Below are positions 12,776-22,751 of a DNA stretch of 60,000 nt, in pieces. The translations under genes were made by a program, and so were the position numbers. Positions within the stretch are counted from its first letter, which is position 1. Each line of letters opens with the position of its first letter. The notes under the pieces were generated by a model, which was not told the origin of the DNA, ran no database searches, and was given only the letters and a program-made list of their open reading frames with translations. Source of the stretch: Takakia lepidozioides (Eukaryota > Streptophyta > Takakiopsida > Takakiales > Takakiaceae); NCBI GenBank assembly GCA_030704615.1, contig CM060733.1:7442001-7502000 (forward strand), given 5' to 3'.

Positions 12776-12780
12776 CAGAG
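12776..12780. repeat. 5-bp target duplication of gypsy-2 (left copy)
   Basis: CAGAG lies immediately before the LTR terminus TGTCGCG. The partner is CTCTG at 58339-58343, immediately before the LTR end in the inverted segment. It falls inside the codons for DEEYQR of the ParB-MTase gene, so removing gypsy-2 restores the exon seen in MULE-B. Confidence 0.92.
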
Positions 12781-12822
12781 TGTCGCGCACCTCAATTCGG
12801 TAAGCTCCCCTTCAAGTCATAG
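12781..12822 (-). repeat. gypsy-2 3' LTR, terminal 42 bp (split by MULE-B)
   Basis: TGTCGCGCACCTCAATTCGG and the following bases are identical to the start of the other gypsy-2 LTR at 53622. The rest of this LTR resumes at 37213. Bases 12814-12822 (AAGTCATAG) are the target site that MULE-B duplicated. Confidence 0.95.
12814..12822. repeat. 9-bp target duplication of MULE-B (left copy)
   Basis: AAGTCATAG occurs here and at 37204-37212. The uninterrupted LTR at 53622 onward has the sequence once, followed directly by TTACTCGC, so both insertion boundaries are exact. Nine-bp duplications are characteristic of Mutator-like elements. Confidence 0.97.
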
Positions 12823-13060
12823 CAACGACGCAATGGCGTGAGCGTTGCACGTGAGCGCGCGAGCGTACGCTCACGCAGGAGTGACGTGGCGTGAGCGTAC
12901 GCTCACGCCAGCTGACGTGGCGTGAGCCTGCACACATGCTGACGTGGCGTGAGCGTCATGTCAGCATGCTGATGTGGCGGTAAATGATGACGTGGCACTG
13001 TCCGTCAACTGCCACGTCAACATTAACATGCGCCGCCTATAACCGTGGATGGTCCTATGA
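12823..13060. repeat. MULE-B left terminal and subterminal repeats
   Basis: Tandem variants of TGACGTGGCGTGAGCG and the short palindrome GCGTACGC alternate for about 200 bases, ending in a GCCACGTCA block and the conserved CGCCTATAACCGTGGATGG. The unit holds two ACGT-containing elements (GACGTGGC). It matches the MULE-A left end and, inverted, the right ends. A transposase-binding role is likely by analogy but is inferred. Confidence 0.85.
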
Positions 13061-13472
13061 CCGTGGAATTAATGCAGGGAATCTTGCCTAAATAGAATCA
13101 AGACGAGCGTTGAGGCCTACAATTGCAGCATCCAACATTGTGCAATTACAAATGTTTGTTTCACTTTTACAATTACGAAGACGACAAAATATCCTCACAA
13201 AGTGTGCGCCATAAAGGCTGCCACGAGAAGACTTCCTCCCTCCTCAAATAACAATGAGAGTTATGATCATCTTCAAAAGATGATTGTAGTGCATAGCGAC
13301 AGCAAGACATGTAGACTTCGAACGGTGCAATGACAAATGTGCACTACCTAAAAGTTGTCACTCAGACCTCACTCCGTATAGTTGGAGGCCATATCATTGC
13401 ACAGCCGACGAATTGATGTGAATTACACATTTCAAATCATGGTCATCCACATACCACATTACGTAGTTCATG
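13061..13472. other. MULE-B 3' flank of transposase gene
   Basis: This is non-coding sequence between the terminal repeats and the transposase stop codon. It aligns along its length with 4271-4748 of MULE-A (for example TCCAACATTGTGCAATTACAA in both). No separate gene is seen. Confidence 0.7.
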
Positions 13473-14638
13473 CTACCCATGTGTTGTATCCCGCTGCAAA
13501 AGAGTATCGACCTCGTTGAAACTCATAGTGGCCTGGTGAATGAAGTTGTCACGTTTGGGATCGCAAACCATCCTCCTCAAAAATATGAAATACAAATGTT
13601 TGCAGGGTATGAATTTACCTCTCTTGCCCAAACTGGTTGATAGCATATTCACAAAATCAGGACATGTGCAATTGGGGAAATTGGAAAACCGTGATGTCGT
13701 AGGTCCTGTCATGAACAGCAGATGTGAAGTGATGATTGTGAATACCCGACCATATCCTGGATCGGGTACTTCCGTGGTGCTTCCGACACGAGCTTGGAGC
13801 ATTCTTGCGGACTCCACTTTGCCAAAGTGTTCAGCGGTTGGAGGGAAACGCCGAACGAGCTTTCCATCTCGTTTGGTTGGCCACAAGTCAGGATTTGCCG
13901 GGGGGACCCGGAGGACGCAGGAGTAGTAGCACATGCATGGAGTTGGGGTTGTCTCGCAAGGGAAAAACCTGCCTCCTCCAGCATTTCAATCTCCTGAAAG
14001 CTGAGATGTGTTCCCACCTTCACGGGCCAAACGGTTGGAGGAGATGGCTTCATCACTACGGAAGGACGCACAGTTCCATGCACACATCTGGCACAATCAT
14101 CTGCGCAGAACCAGAACTTGTGGTTCTTGGCTTCTGGTTGACCGTATGGACGCATCAAGCCCGTGGAAAGTCGGAGCAGGAGTTCGGGCACCACCTCTGG
14201 ATATAGATGAAGTGCACTTCTCGAAATTAGTTGCCCTGATCGCTGTTCATTTCACACGAGACCCGACACTTGTGCGTTCTATGTGCCAAACGTGGTCGGG
14301 GCATGCGGACTCAAGCACATCAAGGGGGTTGTTTCTCTCCTGCACCATTTCAGTGGCACGGTTTGATGCTGGAGCTTGCCGTCGTGTTGGAGGTTCCTCC
14401 ACAATGGAGGTTCCGGACACGGAGCTGTCTGCAGGGGAACACGAGGCTTCGAGATTATCACGGTCTGCCCTGTGGGAATCTGAATCCGAACCAGGTGGAG
14501 TGTTCAATTTCCTCTTACAGGAGCCGAATCTCTCCTCCCCTTCAAGATGTAGAACTCTAGAAACAAGTGGCGTTCCCTGGGCATACATGCTCACCGCCCG
14601 TGCTATCTTGATTGGATCCCCAGATCTGTTTGCAGCAC
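13473..14638 (-). pseudogene. MULE transposase, C-terminal part (SWIM), MULE-B
   Basis: Read on minus, the fragment runs from about 14638 to the stop at 13473-13475 and ends LLQRDTTHG. The SWIM finger is clear: CTCPDF, about 20 residues, then PCKHLYF (CxC then CxH). Upstream lie NHKFWFCADDCARCVHGT and HLEGEERFGSCKRKLN, both matching MULE-C at 51490-52922. Frames are broken at several points. The fragment is cut at 14638 by gypsy-1. By comparison with MULE-A, about 1.2 kb of the gene, including the CxxHW block and the core, is missing between this point and 26636. Confidence 0.8.
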
Positions 14639-15065
14639 TGTCGTGCGCATACATATCGCTACACAACTACATCGCTGTCCAAACCACACCACACATATAT
14701 GCACAATAAAGATAAAGAAGCTTGAAAGGACATACACTCCCAACACAAGAAATATAAAATCCATCGCTATCACTCATTGAAACTGAAGTCGAGCCAGGGG
14801 CACCCCAAGCTATGGGGACTCCACCCCACAACAACCTGTATCCTACATAAGCACACTAAAACCTAAACACATGCAGGAGCTCGGTCGCGCAGGCTCAACT
14901 CGAGAAAGATGAGCTGCGCGACTGCCGCTCTCGTGAAGATAAGACAGACCAGGTGTCAAACTAAACTTGACACCTGATTTAACACTTGACCTAAATCCAA
15001 GTGTTAAATACAAATAACTAGTTTTTATGCTAGCTGTTTTCACACTGTGCTTATTTAACTTGACA
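14639..15065 (-). repeat. gypsy-1 3' LTR
   Basis: In element orientation it starts TGTCAAGTTAAATAAGCACA at 15065 and ends GCGCACGACA at 14639, giving TG...CA ends. The first 355 bases (15065-14711) match the right LTR. The last 72 bases (14639-14710) are not present in the right LTR but are repeated just inside the element at 15068-15139. Confidence 0.8.
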
Positions 15066-15067
15066 GC

Positions 15068-15139
15068 TGTCGTGCGCATACATATCGCTACACAACTACA
15101 TCGCTGTCCAAACCACACCACACATATATGCACAATAAA
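15068..15139. repeat. 72-bp direct repeat of the 3' LTR end
   Basis: The sequence starting TGTCGTGCGCATACATATCG and ending ATATGCACAATAAAG is the same as 14639-14710. It lies between the integrase/PHD coding end and the 3' LTR and suggests an LTR-end duplication by recombination or template switching. No function is seen. Confidence 0.85.
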
Positions 15140-15347
15140 GTAGTCTACCACAATCGCCCCCCTAGCTGGTGGATAGGTCCCTCTACCTCCAGATAGCTAC
15201 AAGACGTAATAGCCATAGCCGTACTAAGTCCTCTATCACTGTCCCTATCGTACTCAAACTCTATAGACCAAGAGGCCGGGTACAAGAGTAGCCCCATCGT
15301 TAGTCGCCGTCTTGCAATCTGTGAACTTGAGCCAGGACTTCGTGTAT

Positions 15348-16834
15348 TCAAGGTCTCCTGTAGCTGGGCCTTGCGTTGCTTGTTAGCCTTCCATGGTTGT
15401 ATCCACTCCCACTATCCAATGCATGTGGACATAACCAATCCCCATCCGGAACCATCTCAAGAGGTGGAGTCAAGCATCCCATATGCCAACCTCTAGAGCA
15501 CCGATCACATACCAGCATGGTGGCTGCCCCTTTAGCAGACCCACACAACATGCACCTCAAACCTGCAGATACCACTGCCAGGTTTGGGTCAATCCTGCCA
15601 TCGACATTCGGAAGGTGACATGGCGCACAATTACGCACATGGTCCTTCCAAGTTATGCCATCCCGACCCTCCAAGACCAAGACGCCTGAGGGCAAGACCT
15701 CTCGAACCCTCAAAATAACACGTCCTGCAGTCACATCCAGGGTCGTAGGAGCAGTCTGCTGCAGATAGACATAGTCACCAGGGTTGAATCTCCGAACCCC
15801 AGGACGATAGCCCCCACCACGTATGGTAGCATACCTCAACGTATCACGGTGTTGTGCAATGGCAAGGTTCTCGAAAGCCATGGCATGACTCTCTTGAACA
15901 ACTCTGCACGCTGCTCACATGCACGTGCCCACACGTCCGGATCGTCAAGGTTAAGAACTGTAGCAGCTTCTCTGCGAATGGATGTAGGCAAATCCGGCTC
16001 TCGGCCAAAGAGAAGAAAGTATGGTGAGAAGGAGGCAAGTGATGCTTGCTTGCTGAACCTGTAGCCCATGGCTAACCAGGGTAACTGAAGGTCCCAATCT
16101 CCTAGGTGTCCCTTCTGCAAGCCATACTTGCGCAAACCCCTCTTTACTGTCTGAACAACTCTCTCTGCCAAGCCATCGGCTTCAGGATGATCCCGAGAAG
16201 TGGTGCGGTGGTCTATCAAGGCCTTGTCACACAAAGCCTGAAACTCCCCCAAGAACTCTCTCCCTTGGTCCGTGAGTACCTCAGCTGGAGCACCGAATCG
16301 GCTAAGCACACAATCCAGGAATGCATACGCAGCTCCCTCACTAGCCTTATCAGGCAATGGAACCAATTCAATCCACTTGGAGAAGTGCTCCACCATCACC
16401 AACACGTACTTGTTGTGGCGCATGGTCAGTGGCAACGGCCCTGCGAAGTCAAGACTCCACCTGTAGCCCAATCCCATGATCGGAAGAGGGTGCAATTGTG
16501 GAGTAGGGGCGTTGAATGAAGCACGCACCCTGTCACACACCATGCACCTAGCCACAAATTGTTGCACCTCTGTGTGCATACCACGCCACCAATACTGCCC
16601 CTGCAGTAGACTATGAGTGCGTCGCACCCCAAAATGCCCCAACTCCTCATGGGCATGCCGCACTAACCGTGCCCGCTGTGTTGGGTGAGGCACAATCCTC
16701 ACTCGACCATCCTCCCACACTCGGAGCAGGTGTGTCCCCTCCCACCTGAACCTCTTGGCTCGTTGTAGGATCCGATCCCTCTCCTTGGCAGTCATAGTGG
16801 CTGCCGTGTCTCCACTGCGGAGGTAGTCCAACAC
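15348..16834 (-). pseudogene. gypsy-1 integrase with C-terminal PHD finger
   Basis: Integrase inserts the cDNA into the chromosome. The zinc-binding HHCC region is visible (RHAHEELGHFGVRRTH, then CMVCDRV), followed by the core: SLDFAGPLP (Asp 1), LTDQGREFLGEF (Asp 2), DHPEADGLAERVVQTVKR (Glu). A single frameshift near 15880 breaks ORF 15836-16834 from ORF 15348-15881. The downstream part holds a GPY-like region (FNPGDYVYLQQTAPTTLDV) and then a PHD-type finger at about 15431-15560: CMLC, CDRCSRGWHMGC, DGDWLCPHA. The final ligand pair is C-P-H rather than the usual C-P-x-C. A PHD finger replaces the chromodomain that many gypsy integrases carry and may guide integration to a histone mark (inference). 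Confidence 0.88.
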
Positions 16835-18384
16835 AACTGAATCCTCATGTATATCTTTGGCGCCACCTGCTCATTGCTGGCCTCAGGGTCCTCAGACACT
16901 TGATCTACAGTCATCCCTGTTGTAGGTCCAACCTGGCCTTCCGCTGCCAAGATACACAGAAATGCAGATGCATGCCATCCGGGCACCATCTCCTCGTCCG
17001 TCTCACCATGCCACCGAGCTCCAGTGTCATCCTGCTGGCTCGTGCATGGATTGCGACTCAACCCATCTGCATTTCGATTGACCAAACCCGGTCGATGCAC
17101 CACCTGAAAGTCATACTCTTGAAGGATGAGTGCCCACCGTGCAAGCTTCCCCGTAAGCTTGTCTGACTCCATCAACCACTTGAGTGGTTGGTGATCCGTG
17201 ACAAGGGTGAAGAGATTGCCGTATAGATAGCACCTGAAGTGTGCCACGGCCCACACTGCAGCTAAGCATTCTCCCTCATATGAGCTATACTTAGACTCTG
17301 CAGCATTGTTCGAGCGGCTAGCATAAGCCACTACGAACTCTCTTCCCTCATCATCCACCTGTGTGAGCACCGCTCCAAGCCCCAGCATGCTCCAATCTGT
17401 ATGCAGCTGAAAAGGACGCCCCCTGATAGGTCGTCTCAAGATGGGCGCCGAGGTCAACCTCGCCTTGAGCTCTTGAAAAGCTTGTTCTTGCTCATCTTCC
17501 CACTGCCACTCCTGGTCCACCTTGGTCAGCTTGGTTAGAGCCTTTGCAATGGCACTAAATCCCTTAACAAACCGTCTGTAATAGTTTGCTAACCCCATGA
17601 AAGCTCGAACTCGGCTCACATCCGTGGGACGTGGAACCTGTGCAATGGACTCTACCTTAGTCTGCTGTACCCCCAATCCTCCAGGATATATCATGTGACC
17701 CAGGTACTCAATCTGGTTGTGGAAAAACTTGCACTTGCCCGGATGTAACTTCAATCCGTGCGTCCTCAAGCGCTCAAATACCCCCTGAAGGTGTCTCTCA
17801 TGCTCCTCCACCGCAGCACTAAAGATGATGATGTCATCTATGTAGCACCGAGCAAACTCCACCCCTGCTAGAATCCTGTCCATGACTCTTTGAAACTCAG
17901 CGGGAGCGTTTTTAAGCCCAAATGGTAAGAACCGCCACTGGTATAGGCAATCCTTCCCGTGCTCATTGATCCCCCAGAATGCCGTCTTTTGCTTATCCGC
18001 CTCCTTGATCGGCAACTGGTGATATCCGGATCGTAAATCCAACGTGCTAAAGACCTTGGAATGCCCAATGGCATCAAAGATCTCCTCTGGTGTTGGCATG
18101 GCATACCTATCGGACTTGGTCTGACGATTTACAGGCCGGTAATCACCGCACATACGTCTCTCCGTCCAATTGCCATAGACATCCTTCTTAGCTGGCATCA
18201 CTGTGGCTGAAGCATACTCTCCACCAGAGAGCTCCACCAAACCTGCCTCCCAGAGATCTTGAGTCCTCATCTGAATCAAAGACCTCTCCATGTCACTGTA
18301 TCTATAGGGTCTCCGAAAGATTGGCGTGTCAGTGGCCAACTCAATACGGATCTCTTGACCCTTCAGTGCTCCCAAGTCCTTCAA
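16792..18384 (-). CDS. gypsy-1 reverse transcriptase and RNase H
   Basis: This is a long open frame of 530 codons. Reverse transcriptase signatures run [49 protein letters not shown] and the catalytic ARCYIDDIIIFS. RNase H follows (FQLHTDWSMLGLGAVLTQ, ESKYSSYEGECLAAVWA, LVTDHQPLKWL, RNADGLSRNP). The enzyme copies element RNA into cDNA and degrades the RNA strand. The frame is intact here, which contrasts with the frameshifts upstream. It overlaps the integrase start in another frame by about 40 bases. Confidence 0.93.
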   Translation of the reverse strand: MKDLGALKGQEIRIELATDTPIFRRPYRYSDMERSLIQMRTQDLWEAGLVELSGGEYASATVMPAKKDVYGNWTERRMCGDYRPVNRQTKSDRYAMPTPEEIFDAIGHSKVFSTLDLRSGYHQLPIKEADKQKTAFWGINEHGKDCLYQWRFLPFGLKNAPAEFQRVMDRILAGVEFARCYIDDIIIFSAAVEEHERHLQGVFERLRTHGLKLHPGKCKFFHNQIEYLGHMIYPGGLGVQQTKVESIAQVPRPTDVSRVRAFMGLANYYRRFVKGFSAIAKALTKLTKVDQEWQWEDEQEQAFQELKARLTSAPILRRPIRGRPFQLHTDWSMLGLGAVLTQVDDEGREFVVAYASRSNNAAESKYSSYEGECLAAVWAVAHFRCYLYGNLFTLVTDHQPLKWLMESDKLTGKLARWALILQEYDFQVVHRPGLVNRNADGLSRNPCTSQQDDTGARWHGETDEEMVPGWHASAFLCILAAEGQVGPTTGMTVDQVSEDPEASNEQVAPKIYMRIQLCWTTSAVETRQPL

Positions 18385-18824
18385 ACTGAAGGCAAAGCAA
18401 TTCCTGTAAGCCCTCAGGAACCGCCGTATACGTCGTCTCTCTCCTCCGGTGACAATGGGTCCAATATCAGGCTCCCAATTGTCCTCCGTAACTGCAACCT
18501 TAAGTCCAGTGGGCTTAGAGGTAGAGGACGCGTCCCGTGGTTGCTATGCTGCAACCTCTTGAGCAGTACCCCCTTCCTGCTCAGTCAATGACAAGGCCTC
18601 ATCCTGCCCCATCATCTCATCATTGAGAACCTCCTCATCCCGAGAAGAATCCCCAACCTCATCCATCACAGCTGCCTTCGCTGCCAACTCCCTCTGAACC
18701 TCGAGCACCTCCCACATGTGCCATGGATGTCTACACCTCGTGGTCCTCACCGGCTCGCCCCCACTCGCTGCCTGTACCGTCTCGGTAGGCAGAGAGACCA
18801 TCAAGGGAAGTGCACTCCGCACTC

Positions 18825-19800
18825 TACGTTGCTCAGCCATAGCCAAGCTGACAATCCAGGTCAAGCAATTGAGATCCATTGCTTGCCCCAACACCTGACG
18901 ACGTGATGCCTCAGAAAGAGAAGGCACCGCCGTGGTCCCAGTGGAAAACCCCATAGCCCGCTTCGCTCGTCGGCATTAGGCTCCACTAACTGCTGCAACT
19001 GCAACTGAGCATCCCACAGGAGGCCAGGTCCACCATCCCGAAAAGCATGGGATCCTGGGAAGCTGAGCAGTGTAGGTAATGCTGCTCGTGGTTGACCCAC
19101 CCTGTTGACCACTGCCAAAGGCGAACGGTCATCGTGTCTCACACGTTGAGACTGCCTTCCTGTGTCCAAAATGCCATCCACGGTGAGGTGTGCTGGCCGC
19201 TGCACCCCATCAAATGCACGCTTGAGCAGTGCGGGTGGCATCAAGTTAGTCCACCATAGTCGTGGACGATGAGCCCGTGACCCCACTGCAGCTGCATCCA
19301 GCAACACTGCTGACCCAAGCCACGACCGGACTTGATGCACACTGGCCATCACCCTGGCCCGAGAATCACCCATCAGTGGTACATTCTCCAAGATGTATGC
19401 TGGAGATACAGCTTGATGAAGCTGCAAGCAGCGCAAAATCCGCACCATCTCCCAAAACAGACCCGTCCTCGAGTCTCGCAATCCATTGCCATGCCCGCTG
19501 ATGAATGCCCTTGGCAGGGCCAACCTGCCACTATCAGATCAATGGAGCCAACCTGCTCCAAATCTTGCGCCCCCAACAAGGAAATGTCTGCTGGCAAGGC
19601 TTGTGGTATCCACGAACTGCAGACACAGGCAACAAGTCAGGGTACTGCTGTACCAACTGAGCCACATGGCGCAGTGAGACACGTCGTGCAGTCTCATCCC
19701 TCTCCACATACAGGTAACGCCTTACCCGCACACCTGCCTGTAGCACAGCAGCCAATCCGGTGCTGATCCCGCCAAACAAGTCCAGAAGGCAAATGCCTTC
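18825..19800 (-). pseudogene. gypsy-1 cytosine-C5 DNA methyltransferase domain
   Basis: This domain transfers methyl groups from SAM to cytosine C5 in DNA. Motifs in order on minus: motif I GICLLDLFGGISTGLAAVL (near 19800-19745), catalytic motif IV DLIVAGWPCQGHSSAG (Pro-Cys near 19510), motif VI YILENVPLMGDSR (ENV), motif VIII SRAHRPRLWWTNL, motif IX to X MGFSTGTT and LGQAMDLNCLTWIVSLAMA (near 18954-18825). The RPRLWW style of motif VIII resembles DNMT3/DRM-type enzymes more than bacterial QRR, but a tree is needed. The domain is split over three frames, with shifts near 19590 and 18950. It lies between protease and reverse transcriptase and was presumably made as part of the polyprotein. Confidence 0.9.
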
Positions 19801-19865
19801 ATCCGGCCGCTGCCACACAAGAGGTGTGGTGTCCAATGGCGACAACTGAGGTGGCCCTGGTGCAA

Positions 19866-21167
19866 TCACCGCACTCTCCTCCTCTCCTGACGGTACAAAA
19901 GCTTCTTCCCAAGCTTGTTGCACCCGTCCATCAGCAGCTTGCTGCAAATCCTTGCTCGTACCCCACAACGGAGTGTGAGCAACCATGGCAGGCAACTCCG
20001 CCGTACCATGCATGTCATCCTGCTCTGCTGGAGGTGGCACATCCTCTGCATGGGCATTGCCTTCCAGCAACTCTCCAGGCCAACTAACGCAGCTGTGAAG
20101 GCGGCTAGTGTTGGCATCTTGCCCCGCTGGGCAGCTGCAATACCCCCAATGAATGTCACAGGGAGCTGTGCACGGCGACCATCCCCTGACTGCCATCCAG
20201 GCCTGTAGGATGCTGACTCCTCCCAGAAATCCAGGGTGAAGCCCATGGGGTATAACACTGCCCCACCAACGAGGACATCGTAAGAGACCGCGTCTGTCAC
20301 AATGGCCTTGGCTCGCATCACTGAGCCATCTACAGGATGATCCGGCTGCAGTCTAATAGCCAACTGATGCCGTGTCATGCCGCGAGCCTGCTCTGATCCT
20401 CCCAGAGATGTCTGTATCTGGAAAGGACAAGGCTCCATATCCGCCTCCATGAGGCCCAAACCTGCAATAGCAGCTCTGCCCAACATCAGTGGCTGAGCTC
20501 CTGAGTCCAACAAGACCCGCAGTGGCCGGTACTTCTTGCCTGCCGGTCCACTCAAAGTGAAAATGCCTCCCTGGTTGTCTAACAAGACAACTCCAGGTGT
20601 CACCATGGCGCGCTCAAAGGCTGGCCTAGCTGGCAGCTCCGTCAACCTGGCAGCTGCAGCTTGCCAGGGCGCTGCCGTGGCAGTCTTGACCCTCAAATCC
20701 GAGGATCCCTCTGCCACTACACCTTCCACTAACTCCGCAGAAGATGAAGTGACCTCTCCACTCTCGCAGAGTGTTGCTGCTAGTCTGAACACTGCAGCTG
20801 GTCTCACTCCCGGCGTCGCAATCATGGTCGCCGAGAACAGTGGGGCTTGACACACAGAGGTGGCTGCTCCCAATAACACACCGGCTGCACTAGCCTTGGT
20901 AGTAGGTGTCAGTGCTGCACGGGTAGCTCTCCCCAATGGCATAGTAACCTCCGCCTCGGTAACAGTCGGGCGAGAACTAGGTGCCATGGATGGCGTTGAC
21001 ACTGTCTCCGCCAAGGTGAATGACTGAGGCAGCCTTGCCTGACGGCTTGCCTCCCCACGTTGTGGATCCAATTCCACCTCTGCACCTCGTGGCTCAGGAA
21101 CTCGTGTTGCTCCTCGAGTCACGGCTGCAGCAGACTCCACTGCTCTAATGGTAGTGCTGCTCCGCAC
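19866..21167 (-). CDS. gypsy-1 linker and aspartic protease region
   Basis: An open frame of 433 codons is rich in Ala, Thr and Pro in its first half. The retropepsin-like active site is RVLLDSGAQPLMLGRAAIAG, with a distal YDVLVGGAVLYPMGF strand (equivalent to the ILG loop). The active-site triplet reads DSG. The remainder after about 20200 is likely out of frame with the DNMT reading, which continues from ORF 19534-20196. Confidence 0.8.
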   Translation of the reverse strand: MRSSTTIRAVESAAAVTRGATRVPEPRGAEVELDPQRGEASRQARLPQSFTLAETVSTPSMAPSSRPTVTEAEVTMPLGRATRAALTPTTKASAAGVLLGAATSVCQAPLFSATMIATPGVRPAAVFRLAATLCESGEVTSSSAELVEGVVAEGSSDLRVKTATAAPWQAAAARLTELPARPAFERAMVTPGVVLLDNQGGIFTLSGPAGKKYRPLRVLLDSGAQPLMLGRAAIAGLGLMEADMEPCPFQIQTSLGGSEQARGMTRHQLAIRLQPDHPVDGSVMRAKAIVTDAVSYDVLVGGAVLYPMGFTLDFWEESASYRPGWQSGDGRRAQLPVTFIGGIAAAQRGKMPTLAAFTAALVGLESCWKAMPMQRMCHLQQSRMTCMVRRSCLPWLLTLRCGVRARICSKLLMDGCNKLGKKLLYRQERRRVR

Positions 21168-22751
21168 ATGAATCCCATTCCGCCCATATCTCCTCCCTCA
21201 GGAGCAGGAGGTGGGCCATCCCGCCTGGGAGCCGGTACCGCCTGAGCTATAGCCATGGCAGCGAGCCTCTGCTCTAGCTGCTGAAGCCGATTGGCCATGC
21301 CTTGGTCAACACCCTGACCTCCGCGTCCTTGGCCATGTGGAGGTTGCCCTTGGCCTGCACCTCGTGCCCGACCACCTCGTCCTCTTTGGGCTGGTCCACC
21401 TCGCCCCCGGCCACCATTGTTCCCTTGGAACTGGCCTGGGCACAACTCAGGATGCAAGTCATAACACTGGGCATCTCCATGCCCATACTTGCCACAATGC
21501 CCACACTGCAACTGTGCAGGCTGTGCTTGTGCCGGCCTTCTGCCACTCTCTGGGCAATCTCTCTTGACATGGGGTCCTCCACATGTCCAACATATCACCC
21601 CTGGTTGCTGTTGGCCTGCAAAAGATGCCACGGGCCTCTGCACCTGAGGTCCCCTGTAAGCTCCATGGAACTTGGGCTGGGCAACCTTGCCCCCTGACCA
21701 CGCTGTTGGGCAGTCCCTTGTGCTTGTGGGCTGACAGCTGTGCCCCGTACAGGCATGTCCTTGCCAAATCCAATTGTAACCACTCGCTCCTCCACCATGT
21801 TGAGCTCAATCCGCTCAGCCAGCAGAAACACATCTGCTAATGTGGGTTGGGCTGCTTGTAACAGGGTTGCATCTCGCACCCTTCTCTTGAGCTCCTTGTC
21901 CAGAATTCCATACCAAAACTGGATTGCCTGAGCTTCAGTAACCCCTTGGGTCACACTTATCAAGCGCCTCATACGAGTGTACGCCTCTCGCAGGCTCTCA
22001 CTGGGTTTGCGCTGGAAGTCTTGCAAACTTCGCAGCTTCTCTGTCCGTACACCTTGGTAGTTCCTCCGCAACTCCTGGAAGAACTCCACCACCGGGTTGA
22101 ATCTAGGCACATGTGTTGTAGCTGTGGCAGGAGGAGTAGTAGCACCTTCTGAACTGGTACCACCGGCAGAAGTACCAGCACTACTGCTCCACTACTAGTG
22201 CTGGCAGTGGGAGCTATTGGTACTGATGCAGCTACTGGTCGCGTCATGCCTCGAGTAATGGAGATGTAGTCAGGTGACCAATACATCCTCCACTCCTCAA
22301 TCTCTGCTTCATGTCCTCGCCTGAACTCGTGGTAATCGTCCATAGGCGGGCCTTCCAAATGCTGGAACAGTCCCTTCCATGCCATGAATGGGGTGAATAG
22401 ATGTGGATTGCGCATCTGCTGCAAATCACACCAGCTGTCGAACTCCTGGATAAAGTCATCCAACTCGATTGTGCCCACAGCTCCAGAGTACCTACGAGGC
22501 CCCTTGGTAGCTCCATACATCTCCTCCATGTCGTCCCACAACAATGGCGAATGAAAGTGCACACCTGTTGATGAAGCCTCCGAGCCTGTGTCTGACTCTA
22601 CAGTAATTGAGGGTGGCGGTGAAGGTGGTCTGAACCGAATACCTCGTCTTGTGAACCCACTCTCACTGTTACTGCCTGTAGCCGTACTCCCCTCAAAACC
22701 CTTGGGTAACTCCGTAATGACACTCACAATGTGCACCTCCTCCAGTGACAC
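21119..22751 (-). pseudogene. gypsy-1 gag
   Basis: This is the capsid and nucleocapsid precursor. It starts at about ATG 22751 (MSLEEVHIVSVITELPKG). The Ty3-type capsid region spans frames 21969-22751 and 21595-22110: FNPVVEFFQELRRNY, SLREAYTRMRRLI, AIQFWYGILDKELKRRV. The nucleocapsid has two zinc knuckles, CWTCGGPHVKRDC (CX2CX3HX4C) and CGHCGKYGHGDAQC (CX2CX4HX4C), followed by a Gly/Arg-rich RNA-binding tail. Two frameshifts, near 22130 and 21680, break it. Confidence 0.85.

Larger units (their letters stand above)
4085..12780. mobile_element. MULE-A, left part (Mutator-like transposon with transposase and ParB-MTase genes)
   Basis: It runs from terminus CAACGA at 4085 to the point where gypsy-2 entered its ParB-MTase gene (after CAGAG at 12776-12780). 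Order: left terminal region, transposase on minus (C-terminal SWIM part 4749-6600, N-terminal zinc part 7070-8235), divergent spacer, ParB-MTase gene on plus from 9081. The rest of the element lies inverted at 55837-58338. Together the two parts give about 11.2 kb. It is the oldest MULE in the nest: its termini, reading frames and duplication are all more decayed than in MULE-B and MULE-C. Confidence 0.85.
9081..12780 (+). pseudogene. ParB-MTase gene, 5' part, MULE-A
   Basis: This is the 5' half of the ParB-methyltransferase gene described in full at 28631-36514. Exon 1 starts at ATG 9081 and ends at a GTAAGT donor at 9495, but is frameshifted. Intron 1 (to about 10950) holds 16 palindromes. 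Exon 2 keeps the ParB-like block (RMISMPVVRPPLSHD, FYVWDGNHRLLAWMG at about 11398-11440). Exon 3 and half of exon 4 are deleted: ARLLTI joins directly to VDPGLGEEF. A TAG at about 11742 follows FPKSTI. Exon 5 is 11903-12128, one base shorter than in MULE-B. The acceptor of exon 6 at about 12540 is lost. Exon 6 is cut after DEEYQ by gypsy-2, and the gene resumes at 58343 on the minus strand. Confidence 0.85.
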
